A stretch of DNA of 64,000 nt from NCBI RefSeq assembly GCF_050433125.1, contig NZ_JBNPXV010000011.1:101801-165800 (forward strand), in the 5' to 3' direction. Numbering within the stretch: position 1 is the stretch's first letter; each line of letters starts with the position of its first letter. Positions 26,919 through 35,900 of this stretch are shown one piece after another. The DNA is from Roseimarinus sediminis (GTDB lineage Bacteria > Bacteroidota > Bacteroidia > Bacteroidales > Prolixibacteraceae). Position numbers and translations under genes: made by a program. Under the pieces are notes generated by a model that saw only the letters and a list, made by a program, of their open reading frames with translations, ran no database searches and had not been told where the DNA came from.

Positions 26919-28112
26919 TTAGTTAGCGGTTTTATGCGTTTGACGGAATTGTGTATTCCCGTTTAAAATAATTTCTTCTGGCCAAAAATAGCTACCCGGT
27001 TTGGTTGTAATGCACAATTCCGGAAAATCTTCCACCTTCATTTGTATAACACCGTGCCCCAGTTCCCTAAAGGGATAGAGCCGTGAAATCCCCAAATGTT
27101 TTAAGATGACTGAGGCCGTATCGCCTCCTTCAATTAGGAGGTCATCGATGGCTACACGGTCGGCTACCCGCTTAATCAGCTTTCCAACTACTTCCTTTAC
27201 CACCACGCCATGCGGAGCTTTTTCATTGGGTTGATGGTTGATGGTAACGATCACTTTCTGATTCAGCAACAGTTTCTCAAGCACCTGCTCTACCCAGGTA
27301 TTCAAAGCCGACTCATCTTTGTCAATATTTAGATACAGCGCTTCAGGCATGTTAATAATCGACATGCCCAACACTGACAATTGATCGATGAGCTTTTCAC
27401 TTTTAGGAAAGGTACTTCCAAAAACAAAGAGGGTTTTTTCACCCATACGGTATTTGTATTCAGCATCCTTCACAATGTTGGGATAGTACTTTTTGATCAG
27501 TGTTTCAAAAAAACCTGCCCCTCCTGCCAACAAGGTTTCCTGATCAGCTACTTTTCCCCATGCTTCCATTTCCTTTTCGTCGATGACATTTCCAAACAGC
27601 AGTCCTTCGTCCGGCAGCGGTTTGTCAACCGATACCAGCTGAATTTCTTCCAGGTCATTCTTCAGTATTTCCTTTACGTGAGATGAGCTGATAGGATATT
27701 GAGGATCGGCAGCAAAGAAAGTTTCAGCCAGCGGAACATCATTCACATAGTAAATGCCGTCTCTGATCACTCTTTTAAAATGAGGATTTCCGGCAATAAT
27801 CAGGGCCCGCTTCTTATCACAAACACTGAGTTGAGCCCTGAGTTCTTCAACAATATTTCCACGCAATACGGAGTCGATCTTCTTAAAAATGAATTCAGGA
27901 TTTATTCTTCTTAGCAGCGCTTCGGTAACTTTATCAATATGAAGCATGGCCGATTGAGGGTCCATCGCCCTGGTATCGGTGGCAATAATCAATAAATCGA
28001 TGTTCTCGAAGTTTTCCACTTCGGTTTCGATAGCTACCTTCAGTCCTCTTCTCAATCCAATTCCGCCAATTTCGGCAGCTCCTGTAAAGTCATCTGCAAT
28101 TACAGCAATCAT
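26919..28112 (-). CDS. Four-carbon acid-sugar kinase (DUF1537 family)
   Basis: A 397-residue cytoplasmic kinase. The N-terminal substrate domain opens with IAVIADDFTGAAEIGGIGLRRG and IIATDTRAM, then FKKIDSVLRGNIVEEL; the C-terminal nucleotide domain has LLIEGGDTASVILKHLG and FRELGHGVIQM, all typical of DUF1537. Family members phosphorylate tetronates (D-threonate, D-erythronate, L-threonate) or 3-oxo-tetronates at O4. It is 6 bases from the PdxA2-like gene, the known partner in D-threonate and D-erythronate breakdown, where kinase product is oxidised and decarboxylated to dihydroxyacetone phosphate. D-threonate is therefore the favoured substrate; 3-oxo-isoapionate kinases (OiaK) of apionate breakdown are another family branch and should be considered, since apiose is an RG-II sugar. 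Confidence 0.9.
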   Translation of the reverse strand: MIAVIADDFTGAAEIGGIGLRRGLKVAIETEVENFENIDLLIIATDTRAMDPQSAMLHIDKVTEALLRRINPEFIFKKIDSVLRGNIVEELRAQLSVCDKKRALIIAGNPHFKRVIRDGIYYVNDVPLAETFFAADPQYPISSSHVKEILKNDLEEIQLVSVDKPLPDEGLLFGNVIDEKEMEAWGKVADQETLLAGGAGFFETLIKKYYPNIVKDAEYKYRMGEKTLFVFGSTFPKSEKLIDQLSVLGMSIINMPEALYLNIDKDESALNTWVEQVLEKLLLNQKVIVTINHQPNEKAPHGVVVKEVVGKLIKRVADRVAIDDLLIEGGDTASVILKHLGISRLYPFRELGHGVIQMKVEDFPELCITTKPGSYFWPEEIILNGNTQFRQTHKTAN

Positions 28113-28118
28113 ATCTTC

Positions 28119-29159
28119 TTATAAATTTTTGTACAGCAATAGTGCATAATCGATGGCATACAACATGGCATCGGGGCTTGCAATTCCCTTCCCTGCAATT
28201 TCAAAGGCAGTCCCATGATCGACCGAAGTACGGATAATGGGCAAACCCAGGGTAATATTGACACCTTTAACACTTTTCATACTTTGTTTTTCCTCGTCCC
28301 ACACAAAGCCAACCATTTTAAAGGGAATGTGGCCCTGATCGTGATACATGGCCACACAGCCATCGAAACGACCACCGGCTGCCAATGAAAACAGGGTATC
28401 GGGAGGATAGGGGCCCAGGGCATCGATGCCCTGCTCGCGGGCCATAACAACGGCCGGTGCTATTTCTTCCTTTTCCTCACTTCCAAACAGGCCTTCATCG
28501 CCGGCATGGGGGTTTAACCCTGCCACGCCGATGCGCGGCTGCTCAATGCCCAGTTTCTTCAAACTGTCGTTCAAAAGGGCAGTAACATCGAACACCCGCT
28601 TTTTTGTTACCCTGTCACAGGCTTCACGAAGAGAAACATGGGTACTTACATGAATTACCTTCAGTTTCTCGTCAGCCAGCAGCATGGCATAGTTACTGGT
28701 ATTGGTGTAATGGGCATAAATTTCGGTATGGCCCGAAAAAAGGTGCCCTGCAGCATGAATCGCTGCTTTGTTAATGGGTGCTGTTACGGTAGCGTCCACT
28801 TCTCCTGCCATTGCCAGATTGATGACTTTCACCACCGAACGAAAAGCAATGTCGCCGGCAGCGGCATTCACTTTGGAATAAGGAACCTGCTCGGGTGCAT
28901 CCATTTCCAGATCGTATACATCGATGAATCCCTGCTCAAAGCGGGCTTCCTTAATATTCTGAATCCGTTGCACCTTCAAAGGCAAAGCAGTAAGCGCAAT
29001 GGCCTTTTCGATGATACTGGCATTGCCTGTTACCAGCGGCCGGCATCTTTCAAATAGTTTGCCTTGCCCAAAAGCCTTGACAATGATCTCGGGACCAATG
29101 CCCGAAGGATCGCCCATGGTAATGGCAAGTATGGGTTTGTATGTTGTTTTTACTGTCAT
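28119..29159 (-). CDS. pdxA2-like: PdxA2-type 4-phospho-tetronate dehydrogenase
   Basis: A 346-residue cytoplasmic enzyme of the PdxA family (4-hydroxythreonine-4-phosphate dehydrogenase fold). Motifs: ITMGDPSGIGPEIIVKAF near residue 13, TAPINKAAIHAAGHLFSGHTE near 130 with metal-binding His, GLNPHAGDEGLFG near 215, PYPPDTLF and YHDQGHIPFKMVGF near 275. PdxA proper makes vitamin B6; PdxA2 members beside DUF1537 kinases instead oxidise and decarboxylate D-threonate- or D-erythronate-4-phosphate to dihydroxyacetone phosphate. The neighbours and absence of other pyridoxal genes favour the catabolic role. Its start overlaps the aldolase stop (29159) and it is 6 bases upstream of the kinase gene, so all are translationally linked. 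Confidence 0.88.
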   Translation of the reverse strand: MTVKTTYKPILAITMGDPSGIGPEIIVKAFGQGKLFERCRPLVTGNASIIEKAIALTALPLKVQRIQNIKEARFEQGFIDVYDLEMDAPEQVPYSKVNAAAGDIAFRSVVKVINLAMAGEVDATVTAPINKAAIHAAGHLFSGHTEIYAHYTNTSNYAMLLADEKLKVIHVSTHVSLREACDRVTKKRVFDVTALLNDSLKKLGIEQPRIGVAGLNPHAGDEGLFGSEEKEEIAPAVVMAREQGIDALGPYPPDTLFSLAAGGRFDGCVAMYHDQGHIPFKMVGFVWDEEKQSMKSVKGVNITLGLPIIRTSVDHGTAFEIAGKGIASPDAMLYAIDYALLLYKNL

Positions 29160-30109
29160 TATTCTGTGCTATTTTCCAAAATCTTTTTCATTTCATTTTC
29201 AATGCTTTCTTCCACGTCTTTTTCGAGGCGGTACATGGGTGGCATTACATCGGGGCCACACAATGCCTTGAACGACAACAAAAGCTTCAGTGCAGGTATC
29301 GATTCGCTGAGGATGCGTCCCTTTTGATACAACAAACCGACCTGATTGGTCAACTCCTGCAACTTGATTGCCCTGGTGCAGTGGCCATTGGCCACTGCCT
29401 GCACCATTTGGGAATAGACTTCGGGAATCAGGTTGGCCGTACTTGGTACGATCCCCCGGTAACCTGCCTGCAAGGCCTCGACAGAACGGGCTGCCCAACC
29501 AATCAGGAGCGAAAAATCGTTTCTGCCCCCAAATAATCCTGAAAGCTGCACAATCCGCTCATCACTTCGTTCCGAATCCTTCAATCCTATAATATTTTCA
29601 TGCATGCTAAGCTTTTCAATCAATTCCACATCGAGTGAACACTGAGTGGTAGCCGGCATATTGTACAATATCAGTGGAAGCGGTAATGAGCTTGCCAGTT
29701 TTTCAAAATATCTTAACAGCTGAACCGATTTTAGCGGATAATAGCCAGGGGGCGTTGCAACCAGAAAATCAGCTCCCAAATCAGCAAAACGTTTTCCTTC
29801 GTCGATCGACAACTCAAGTGAATTACCCGAAATGCCTGCATACACCGGCATGCAACCTGCTGCTGCTTTTACGGTTTCACTCACAAGCCGTGTTTTCAAA
29901 CGAAGTGATAGCGAAGGTGCCTCTCCGGTTGTCCCCAATACAAAAGGCGCTGTATGTGCCTCAAGCAGATGCCTGACCAGTTGGTGAACGCTATCTGTTT
30001 CAATTTCATGCTGTGCATCAAGGGGCGTTACCATGGGCACCACCACTCCTCTCACTTTTTCTGCTTCTGCTTGTTTATCAATAGGCATCGGCATATATTT
30101 TAAGAGCAT
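29159..30109 (-). CDS. DapA/NanA-family pyruvate-dependent aldolase (catabolic)
   Basis: A 316-residue class I aldolase/synthase of the dihydrodipicolinate synthase family. It has FVLGTTGEAPSLSL near residue 57, VYAGISGNS near 89, ILYNMPATTQ with Tyr149, and IIGLKDSE with Schiff-base Lys177. The family cleaves 2-keto-3-deoxy acids to pyruvate and an aldehyde, or the reverse. Lysine synthesis is unlikely in this operon. With an alcohol dehydrogenase, tetronate kinase and PdxA2 beside it, a C7 3-deoxy-2-ulosaric acid substrate (Dha) would give pyruvate plus a four-carbon semialdehyde acid. The first ATG overlaps the end of the dehydrogenase gene by 32 bases; in-frame ATGs at 30094 and 30088 are alternative starts and fit the family's usual length better. 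Confidence 0.88.
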   Translation of the reverse strand: MLLKYMPMPIDKQAEAEKVRGVVVPMVTPLDAQHEIETDSVHQLVRHLLEAHTAPFVLGTTGEAPSLSLRLKTRLVSETVKAAAGCMPVYAGISGNSLELSIDEGKRFADLGADFLVATPPGYYPLKSVQLLRYFEKLASSLPLPLILYNMPATTQCSLDVELIEKLSMHENIIGLKDSERSDERIVQLSGLFGGRNDFSLLIGWAARSVEALQAGYRGIVPSTANLIPEVYSQMVQAVANGHCTRAIKLQELTNQVGLLYQKGRILSESIPALKLLLSFKALCGPDVMPPMYRLEKDVEESIENEMKKILENSTE

Positions 30110-31223
30110 CCTCGCGGCTTACCGGTTTAACATTATTTTTCAAAAGACGATCAACCTTCATGGCCACATCGGCCATTCCGTCGAAGTCATTTCTGCTGAT
30201 ACCAATTTCACTCAGATGCGAAGGCACCTTGCAGGCTTTGATCAGTTCATTGACCAATGCTACACTTTGTTGTGCAAGCGATTGGCTGGCCTGATCGGGA
30301 TCGGCCCCCAGGGCAATCGCAATCCCGGCGTAAGCTTCGGTCTGAGCTTCGAGATTGAATTGCATTACATAAGGCAGAAGCAGGGCATTTGCCAGACCAT
30401 GGGGCACTTTAAATTTTCCTCCCAAAGGGTAGGACAAGGCATGCACTGCACCGGTATTGACCGGTCCAAGGCAAATTCCTCCATACATGCTGCCCACCAG
30501 CATGTCGGCACGGGCTTCCAGATCATTTCCATTATTGCAGGCCCTTACCAGACTCCGTCCTATGAGCCGGATTCCCTCCAATGCATATAAATTGGTTACA
30601 GGATGAGCAAATTTATTCACATAAGCCTCGATGCAGTGAGTCAGTGCATCGAGTCCGGTGGCCGCTGTTACAGCCGAAGGAACGCCCACCGTCAACTCGG
30701 GATCGACATAGGCTGCATCGGGAACCAGAAAAGGACTGATCACCCCCTTCTTTTCCATGTCGGCCTGATCGAGAAAGATGGCATTAGGCGACACTTCGCT
30801 GCCTGTTCCGGCGGTAGTTGGGATACAGCCCAGCCATACCGAACGGCCGGGAACCTTACCAATACCGGCATACTGTAAAGGATTGCCCTGCTGTGTAAGC
30901 ATAACAGCTACCATCTTTGCAGTGTCCATAACACTTCCTCCTCCAAGGCCAACTACCGCTTCGGCTCCAAACTCCCGTGCTTTATCAGTAATGCTTTCCA
31001 CATCCGAAAAGGTGGGCTCTGCCGACAAGGAGGTATCTGCCAACAAGTCAACCTCCAGTTGCTGAAGTTCAGAAGAAAGTAAGTTCACTGATTCTGAAAG
31101 CCCTGGAATGGTGAGCAGGTACACTTTTTTGCAGGCAACAGCATGCAAGTCAGCCGGAAGTTGATTAAAACAACCACTCCCAATTGCCACTTTTGCCGGA
31201 TGATAAAAATTTATCTGATTCAT
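30078..31223 (-). CDS. Iron-containing alcohol dehydrogenase
   Basis: A 381-residue NAD(P)-dependent dehydrogenase of the iron-ADH family and first gene of the catabolic operon. It carries VVGLGGGSVMDTAKMVAVML with GGGS at 94-97, PTTAGTGSEVSPNAI near 140, and GAVHALSYPLGGKFKVPHGLANALLLPYVMQ near 260-290 with metal-binding His residues. These enzymes interconvert aldehydes and alcohols; in tetronate-type pathways a reductase of this family can act on a semialdehyde acid. Here it would reduce threuronate (D-tartrate-type semialdehyde) to D-threonate. Its 3' end overlaps the aldolase start, showing tight coupling. A LacI-type site lies about 105 bases upstream of the ATG. Confidence 0.9.
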   Translation of the reverse strand: MNQINFYHPAKVAIGSGCFNQLPADLHAVACKKVYLLTIPGLSESVNLLSSELQQLEVDLLADTSLSAEPTFSDVESITDKAREFGAEAVVGLGGGSVMDTAKMVAVMLTQQGNPLQYAGIGKVPGRSVWLGCIPTTAGTGSEVSPNAIFLDQADMEKKGVISPFLVPDAAYVDPELTVGVPSAVTAATGLDALTHCIEAYVNKFAHPVTNLYALEGIRLIGRSLVRACNNGNDLEARADMLVGSMYGGICLGPVNTGAVHALSYPLGGKFKVPHGLANALLLPYVMQFNLEAQTEAYAGIAIALGADPDQASQSLAQQSVALVNELIKACKVPSHLSEIGISRNDFDGMADVAMKVDRLLKNNVKPVSREDALKIYADAY

Positions 31224-31325
31224 TTTCTATTTCCGTCTTTTATGATCACTTTTAATTAGCCTGGGACGGACACATAAATCGTTCGGATTCAACTCTGTGT
31301 AACAATGAAATAAATGATAATATTA

Positions 31326-31339
31326 TGTAATCGTTTTCA
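31326..31339. promoter_or_regulatory. LacI-family operator upstream of the catabolic operon
   Basis: TGTAATCGTTTTCA lies about 103 bases before the alcohol dehydrogenase start. It matches the palindromic LacI/CcpA-type pattern TGnAAnCGnTnnCA and is identical to the site at 40760-40773 beside the LacI gene. Confidence 0.65.
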
Positions 31340-31393
31340 TTGCAATAGTCCCAATGTATTAGATATTTACAAATATACAATTATTTTTCAAAA

Positions 31394-31407
31394 TGTAAAC
31401 GTTATTT
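31394..31407. promoter_or_regulatory. Possible second, weaker LacI-type site
   Basis: TGTAAACGTTATTT keeps the left half and the central CG of the motif but not the right half. It may be a secondary site or chance in AT-rich DNA. Confidence 0.3.
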
Positions 31408-31533
31408 CAAAAATGCACGACAGGCAGACCACCTGCCTGAGCCAGTGGAAATGCACGGACCATGACCGATGATCGACAGCTAAAAAATTTGCAAAAAAGT
31501 GTTATTTGTAAAAAAACAGGCAGGAGTAAAATT

Positions 31534-31562
31534 GAAAAAGCCCGGGCTTAATGACCGGGCTT
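31534..31562 (-). terminator. Rho-independent terminator after the second T9SS gene
   Basis: On the minus strand an 8-bp GC-rich perfect stem (AAGCCCGG with CCGGGCTT, 31538-31562) with a 9-base loop is followed by TTTC. It lies 22 bases after the stop codon at 31585. Confidence 0.85.
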
Positions 31563-31584
31563 CCAAAAAATTTAAAATCTACGA

Positions 31585-32604
31585 CTATTTAAACATTATT
31601 TTTTCAGAATATACATTTCCATTATTAAGGGCACGTACAAAATAAACACCACTTTGCAAGGCGCTTAACTCCTGGCTGGAAACTTCGGAGGCAGTGAATA
31701 CCCTTTGCCCGGCAAGAGAGTAGACCTCAAGCCTTTCAACCTTTTCTGACAAGTGAATTGTTTTATCAATCAATTTCATCTGAATGGCTTGCCCCCTTAG
31801 CTGAGGCCTTGCTGATTTGCCGGCTGTTCCGTACACTTTCAAATCGTGCAACCTAACGGTTTGTCCGCCACATTCTCCAAAGCGAAGCATGAAGTTGCCG
31901 TCGTACCAATAAATGGCATCTTCCCACAACATGCCATAAGCACTGGGATCACAACTATAAGTATTGCCTGTTTTTTCGAGTGAAAACGGGTCTTTGGTAA
32001 AACTTGCATTATAGTTGGTTCCCGGCTGATAGCGCAACGTATCCCACGTTTCTCCTTTGTCGACACTGAATTCAACCATGACTCCCCTTTTGTTTCCACC
32101 GGTACTTGAATGGGAGTACTGAATCATCTCCACCGACTCCATTTCGCTCAGATCGACTACCACATAACCACGAGCGGTATGTATTTGTGAATAAATGGTA
32201 TCGAATCGACTGATTTCAACGAAACCATTTGAAACGCCTTCGGTGTTCTCTGTCTCATTTTTAAAGGCGTATGCCGTCGACCATTCGGGAGCAAAAGCAC
32301 ACTCGATAAACTGATATTTGATGGTGGCACCATCGACAACAACAGACGTTTCCATTGTTTTGTAATTATAAACAATCTCACCGCTCTCTTCATTAAGGGC
32401 ATGACTGCTGTTTCCCTGATCAGGATTCTCATCCGAATGAAAAAATTCAAATCCCTGAAAATTTTCATTAATCACCAGCGCTTCACTCGGATTTAATCCG
32501 CCCCAACCTGTTCCCGCACTTGTATTTTGTGCATTCACTCCTAATGAAGTACACAACAGGACGATGGCAAACACAGTCGTCCCCCAACTTAACTTCCTTC
32601 TCAT
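31585..32604 (-). CDS. T9SS-sorted protein of unknown function, copy 2
   Basis: A 339-residue secreted protein (signal peptide ends GVNAQ near residue 26), a clear paralogue of the protein at 24282-25310. Shared blocks include GTGWGGLNPSEALVINENF, CAFAPEWSTAY, SNGFVEISRFD, YSHSSTGGNKRGVMVEFSVD, ETWDTLRYQPGTNYNASFTKDPFSLEKT and VRLHDLKVYGT. The C-terminal 65 residues form a T9SS sorting domain (LEVYSLAGQRVFTASEV, GVYFVRALNNGN). It is monocistronic: its own terminator at 31534-31562 and two LacI-type sites upstream. The conserved Cys in CAFAPEW and a Cys near TYSCDPSAYGMLWED could pair in a disulfide. A surface glycan-binding role is a guess. Confidence 0.85.
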   Translation of the reverse strand: MRRKLSWGTTVFAIVLLCTSLGVNAQNTSAGTGWGGLNPSEALVINENFQGFEFFHSDENPDQGNSSHALNEESGEIVYNYKTMETSVVVDGATIKYQFIECAFAPEWSTAYAFKNETENTEGVSNGFVEISRFDTIYSQIHTARGYVVVDLSEMESVEMIQYSHSSTGGNKRGVMVEFSVDKGETWDTLRYQPGTNYNASFTKDPFSLEKTGNTYSCDPSAYGMLWEDAIYWYDGNFMLRFGECGGQTVRLHDLKVYGTAGKSARPQLRGQAIQMKLIDKTIHLSEKVERLEVYSLAGQRVFTASEVSSQELSALQSGVYFVRALNNGNVYSEKIMFK

Positions 32605-32791
32605 ATTTTTATCTTTTTATTGATGTGATTAAAACGCAAAACACAGGTGAAAGCCATACTTCCATTATTTCATTGATTTCATCTAAAAAACCAGTAAGGT
32701 GAAGCATTCAGGAGCAGTTAAAACTCATTACAACAGGGCAAGTACCCCGCGTACCACTTCAATCCTTTAAGTACTTTAAAGTGCTAATTTA

Positions 32792-32805
32792 TGTAATCGT
32801 TTACA
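32792..32805. promoter_or_regulatory. LacI-family operator, near-perfect palindrome
   Basis: TGTAATCGTTTACA is the most symmetric of the sites in this window (one non-palindromic central pair around the CG). It lies 188 bases before the start of the 339-residue T9SS gene. Confidence 0.65.
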
Positions 32806-32857
32806 CACAGCAATGTACACTTTTACAACACTTCTCAAATTTATATAAAATTATTTC

Positions 32858-32871
32858 TGTAATCGTTCTTT
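32858..32871. promoter_or_regulatory. Possible LacI-type site with degenerate right half
   Basis: TGTAATCGTTCTTT keeps the left half and central CGTT. A TTACA follows four bases late, as if the right half were displaced. It lies between the two T9SS genes. Confidence 0.4.
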
Positions 32872-32906
32872 TACAGCTGTTTTTCCATTTATTTTGAACA
32901 CAGGTG

Positions 32907-32941
32907 AAAAATAAAACAGGTGAGCCCGAAGACCCACCTGT
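32907..32941 (-). terminator. Rho-independent terminator after the 2114-residue protein gene
   Basis: On the minus strand the stem ACAGGTG (with CACCTGT), extended inward by wobble pairs, is followed by TTTATTTT. It lies about 37 bases after the stop at 32978. Confidence 0.8.
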
Positions 32942-32977
32942 AGTATTTAATCTGTTTCCTGCTTTTATTGCAGCAAC

Positions 32978-35900
32978 TTATTGCTTGTTGAATTTAAGTA
33001 CAGCTACCTGCTGGTTCGTGCCATAAACACGTAACACATAGCTACCGCGTTCAAGCTCTGAAACATCAAGCTGAGAATTTGAAAGCATGGTCACCTTCAT
33101 TTTTGCTCCGCTCAAGTTGAAAACTTCGGCATGCTTAATTTCACTTCCACTAATGTTCAATACCTGACTTGCAGGGTTTGGATAAAGCGCCAGATTCATT
33201 CCATACGAGCCAAAACCTACACCAATGGTAAAGGTTACTTTGTAGGTTTTGGTTGAACCATCTTCGGCAGTAACAACAAGGTCTACGCTGGTTCCGCCTT
33301 CAGGCAGAGTAACTGAACCTGTCCCGCTTACACTTGCTGCTGCATGATTGGCTGTTGCTGCAACATCGACCGAAGTAGTACCGGTGGGTACATTCACGGT
33401 GTATTCAGTAACATCGGCTGCAAAGGCTGGAGAAAGTTCTCCGGCTGAAACAGTCAGTGTGGCAAGGGTGGCATCCGACGACAATACTACTTCGCCAGTT
33501 GAGTAAAGTGTATCAGGAGCTTCAAGACCGGCGGCCATAAAGATGGCATTACGCCACATGGTAAGCCCTTCGTCAGTCATGTTTTTACCATCGTTGGCAC
33601 TAATGGCACCAAAGTTCTGGCAAATGGCAATCATGCGTGCCTGAAGTGTCTGATCACCTACAACGGTACCAGCAGGGATATCATTTACAAATACCACATT
33701 GCTCGCATCCGTAATTTCAGTAGCAGTTGCGATTAAAGTACCTGCATCACTGATCGTCAAACCGTAGGTATAGTTCAATGCTTTTGTTCCGGCTGAACCG
33801 TTGTCGGCAGCAGTTGATCTGAAAACATTGAAGGCATTGTCGGTAAATGTTATACCACTGTAGAGTTCGTGCGACTGGCTTGCAGCAGGAACCGAAATAG
33901 CTGTTCCGGCAATTTCACCACTTGTTCCACCACCTGAAACTACCGCTTTACCATTACGCAGTGCATATGATTTGTTATAAACAAAAGGCACTTTAAAGTT
34001 GGCCAATGCGAGCGAATGTCCTGGTGTAAATACAGCTGCACCTGAACTAAATCCTTCCTGAACAACAACCAGGTCGTATCCATCAAGACTGAATACGGAG
34101 TCAGCCGAGACAACCATTACATCCATTTCAAATTCAGGATAATTTTTCATCATCTGAATAATCGGATCATTGTCGGGTTGTACTGCGGTAGCATCCATTT
34201 CTTTATTGTAAGTAACATAGGCCAGTTTTTTGGTTCCGCCAGAAATTTCAACTGGAACCAACATAAATTCGCCATTACTTCCTACAGCCTGAGCTGGCTT
34301 ATCGCAGTAAAGATTTTCACCACTGGCAGCTTCGTTAGTACTCAGGTAACTTTTTGCTGCACTTATATTTACAAGGTTATCAACAATTTGGAATGTTACA
34401 CTGCTTAAATCAGTTCCATTCAATACCCATTCTGAAAGAAGGCCATTGATATCGGCAGAAAGAAGCGTAGTCCAATTATCTGTTCCTGCTTTATTTAGAT
34501 ACATACCTTCAGCATTTTTAATATAGAAGGTACTAGTTTTTCCTTCAACAGGAATAAACTGGAATGCCTGATCATTAGCGCCTGTAGCAGTCATAACTGC
34601 AGGTTGTGTTACAGGATCAGTATCTGCGCCAATCACAAGATTGGAATTTTTTTGTACAATGTTATAATAAACACCTTCTTCAACGACAGATGCCTTAGAA
34701 TTGATGGCCCAATCGAGTGATTTGGTCAATAAGGCATCAAAATCATCGGATGCATACAATAAGCCATTATTAAACAAGTACATTAAAACAACATTGCTGC
34801 CTGTTTCAACCCTTGCATAGGTATTATCGGCCTGCAACGAGCGTACCGAAGTACCTGCGGGTACTGCCCACATGGTTGGGTACAGCGAACCATCTTTGGC
34901 AGGTATGGTGGCCAGTTGGATGGCTTCAGGAATACTGTCTGACAGATTGTACGACTTGATTTCCTGTCCGGCCCAGTCGGCTGAATCAGCAGTTCCAAGT
35001 GTCCACTGGATCATTTGATCGACACTATATTCAGCAGTGATAGGATGCTGATTGTTCAGAATTTTCATTTTTGCTGTCTCAACATCATAGGCATCTGCCC
35101 CTTTCATGTTTTTAAACTGAGCAGCATTCTTATCGTTGATCCAACCCCACTTGTTGTTCTTGGGTCCGTCATTTTGCATCGATACACAAGGAACAGGATA
35201 ACCGTCTTTTGCAAAACTGTTTACCCAGCTTGATCCAACACCACCACCAATTACCAGACCGGCATAAGGAGTATAATCAAATCCTTCGACATTAAGTGCC
35301 AGTTTGTTGGCCATGGTAACAGAGTAACCTGCTTCAACCAAAGCATCGTATACATTGGTATCGAAAGCTTTCGAGGCACTGTAAACACCATTTCCTCCGC
35401 TTACATACAGAATTTCGCCTGCAGCTTGTGTATGAACTTCAATCGGATAGCTCTTTGAAACGACACCACCCAGGGCTGAGGCTACAATTTCATAGTTCTC
35501 AGTGGCACCATTGGCTACATTGATTGTTGGATATGTAACGTCTACTCCATTGGCAACGGTAGCACTTAATTCAGCACTTGCTGTTCCGGCCGGAAGGACC
35601 AAACTATAGGCTTCGGCATTTGAATCGTAATTTAAGGTTCCAACAGATGCTGTCAGTTCATCAATTGCCACCTCAACACCTGCAGTCATTGCCCAGTTCA
35701 GCGATTTGGTCAATAGTGCTCCAAAATCATCGGATGCATACAATAAGCCATTATTAAACAAGTACATTAAAACAACATTGCTGCCTGTTTCAACCCTTGC
35801 ATAGGTATTATCGGCCTGCAACGAGCGTACCGAAGTACCTGCGGGTACTGCCCACATGGTTGGGTACAGCGAACCATCTTTGGCAGGTATGGTGGCCAGT

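Larger units (their letters stand above)
31224..31584. other. Intergenic control region before the catabolic operon
   Basis: These 361 bases contain no credible gene. They hold a LacI-type operator (31326-31339), a weaker partial copy (31394-31407), a 7-bp GC-rich hairpin (31421-31439, arms CAGGCAG and CTGCCTG) without a T-run, and the terminator of the T9SS gene that ends at 31585. The promoter for the dehydrogenase operon must lie here; no convincing TAnnTTTG box was fixed. Confidence 0.6.
32605..32977. other. Intergenic control region between the two T9SS genes
   Basis: 373 bases with no credible gene. They hold the control region of the 339-residue T9SS gene, including a perfect LacI-type palindrome (32792-32805) and a half-conserved site (32858-32871), and the terminator of the 2114-residue protein gene (32907-32941). 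Confidence 0.6.

Noticed and set aside
25329..31223. Kdo as the substrate of the sugar-acid operon
   Set aside because: Aldol cleavage of Kdo gives pyruvate and D-arabinose, which would leave the tetronate kinase and PdxA2-type enzyme without a role; not excluded as a second substrate of the aldolase.
25329..31223. Reading PdxA and DapA homologues as vitamin B6 and lysine synthesis genes
   Set aside because: They sit tightly between a DUF1537 kinase, a sodium symporter and an iron alcohol dehydrogenase, which fits catabolism and not either biosynthesis.
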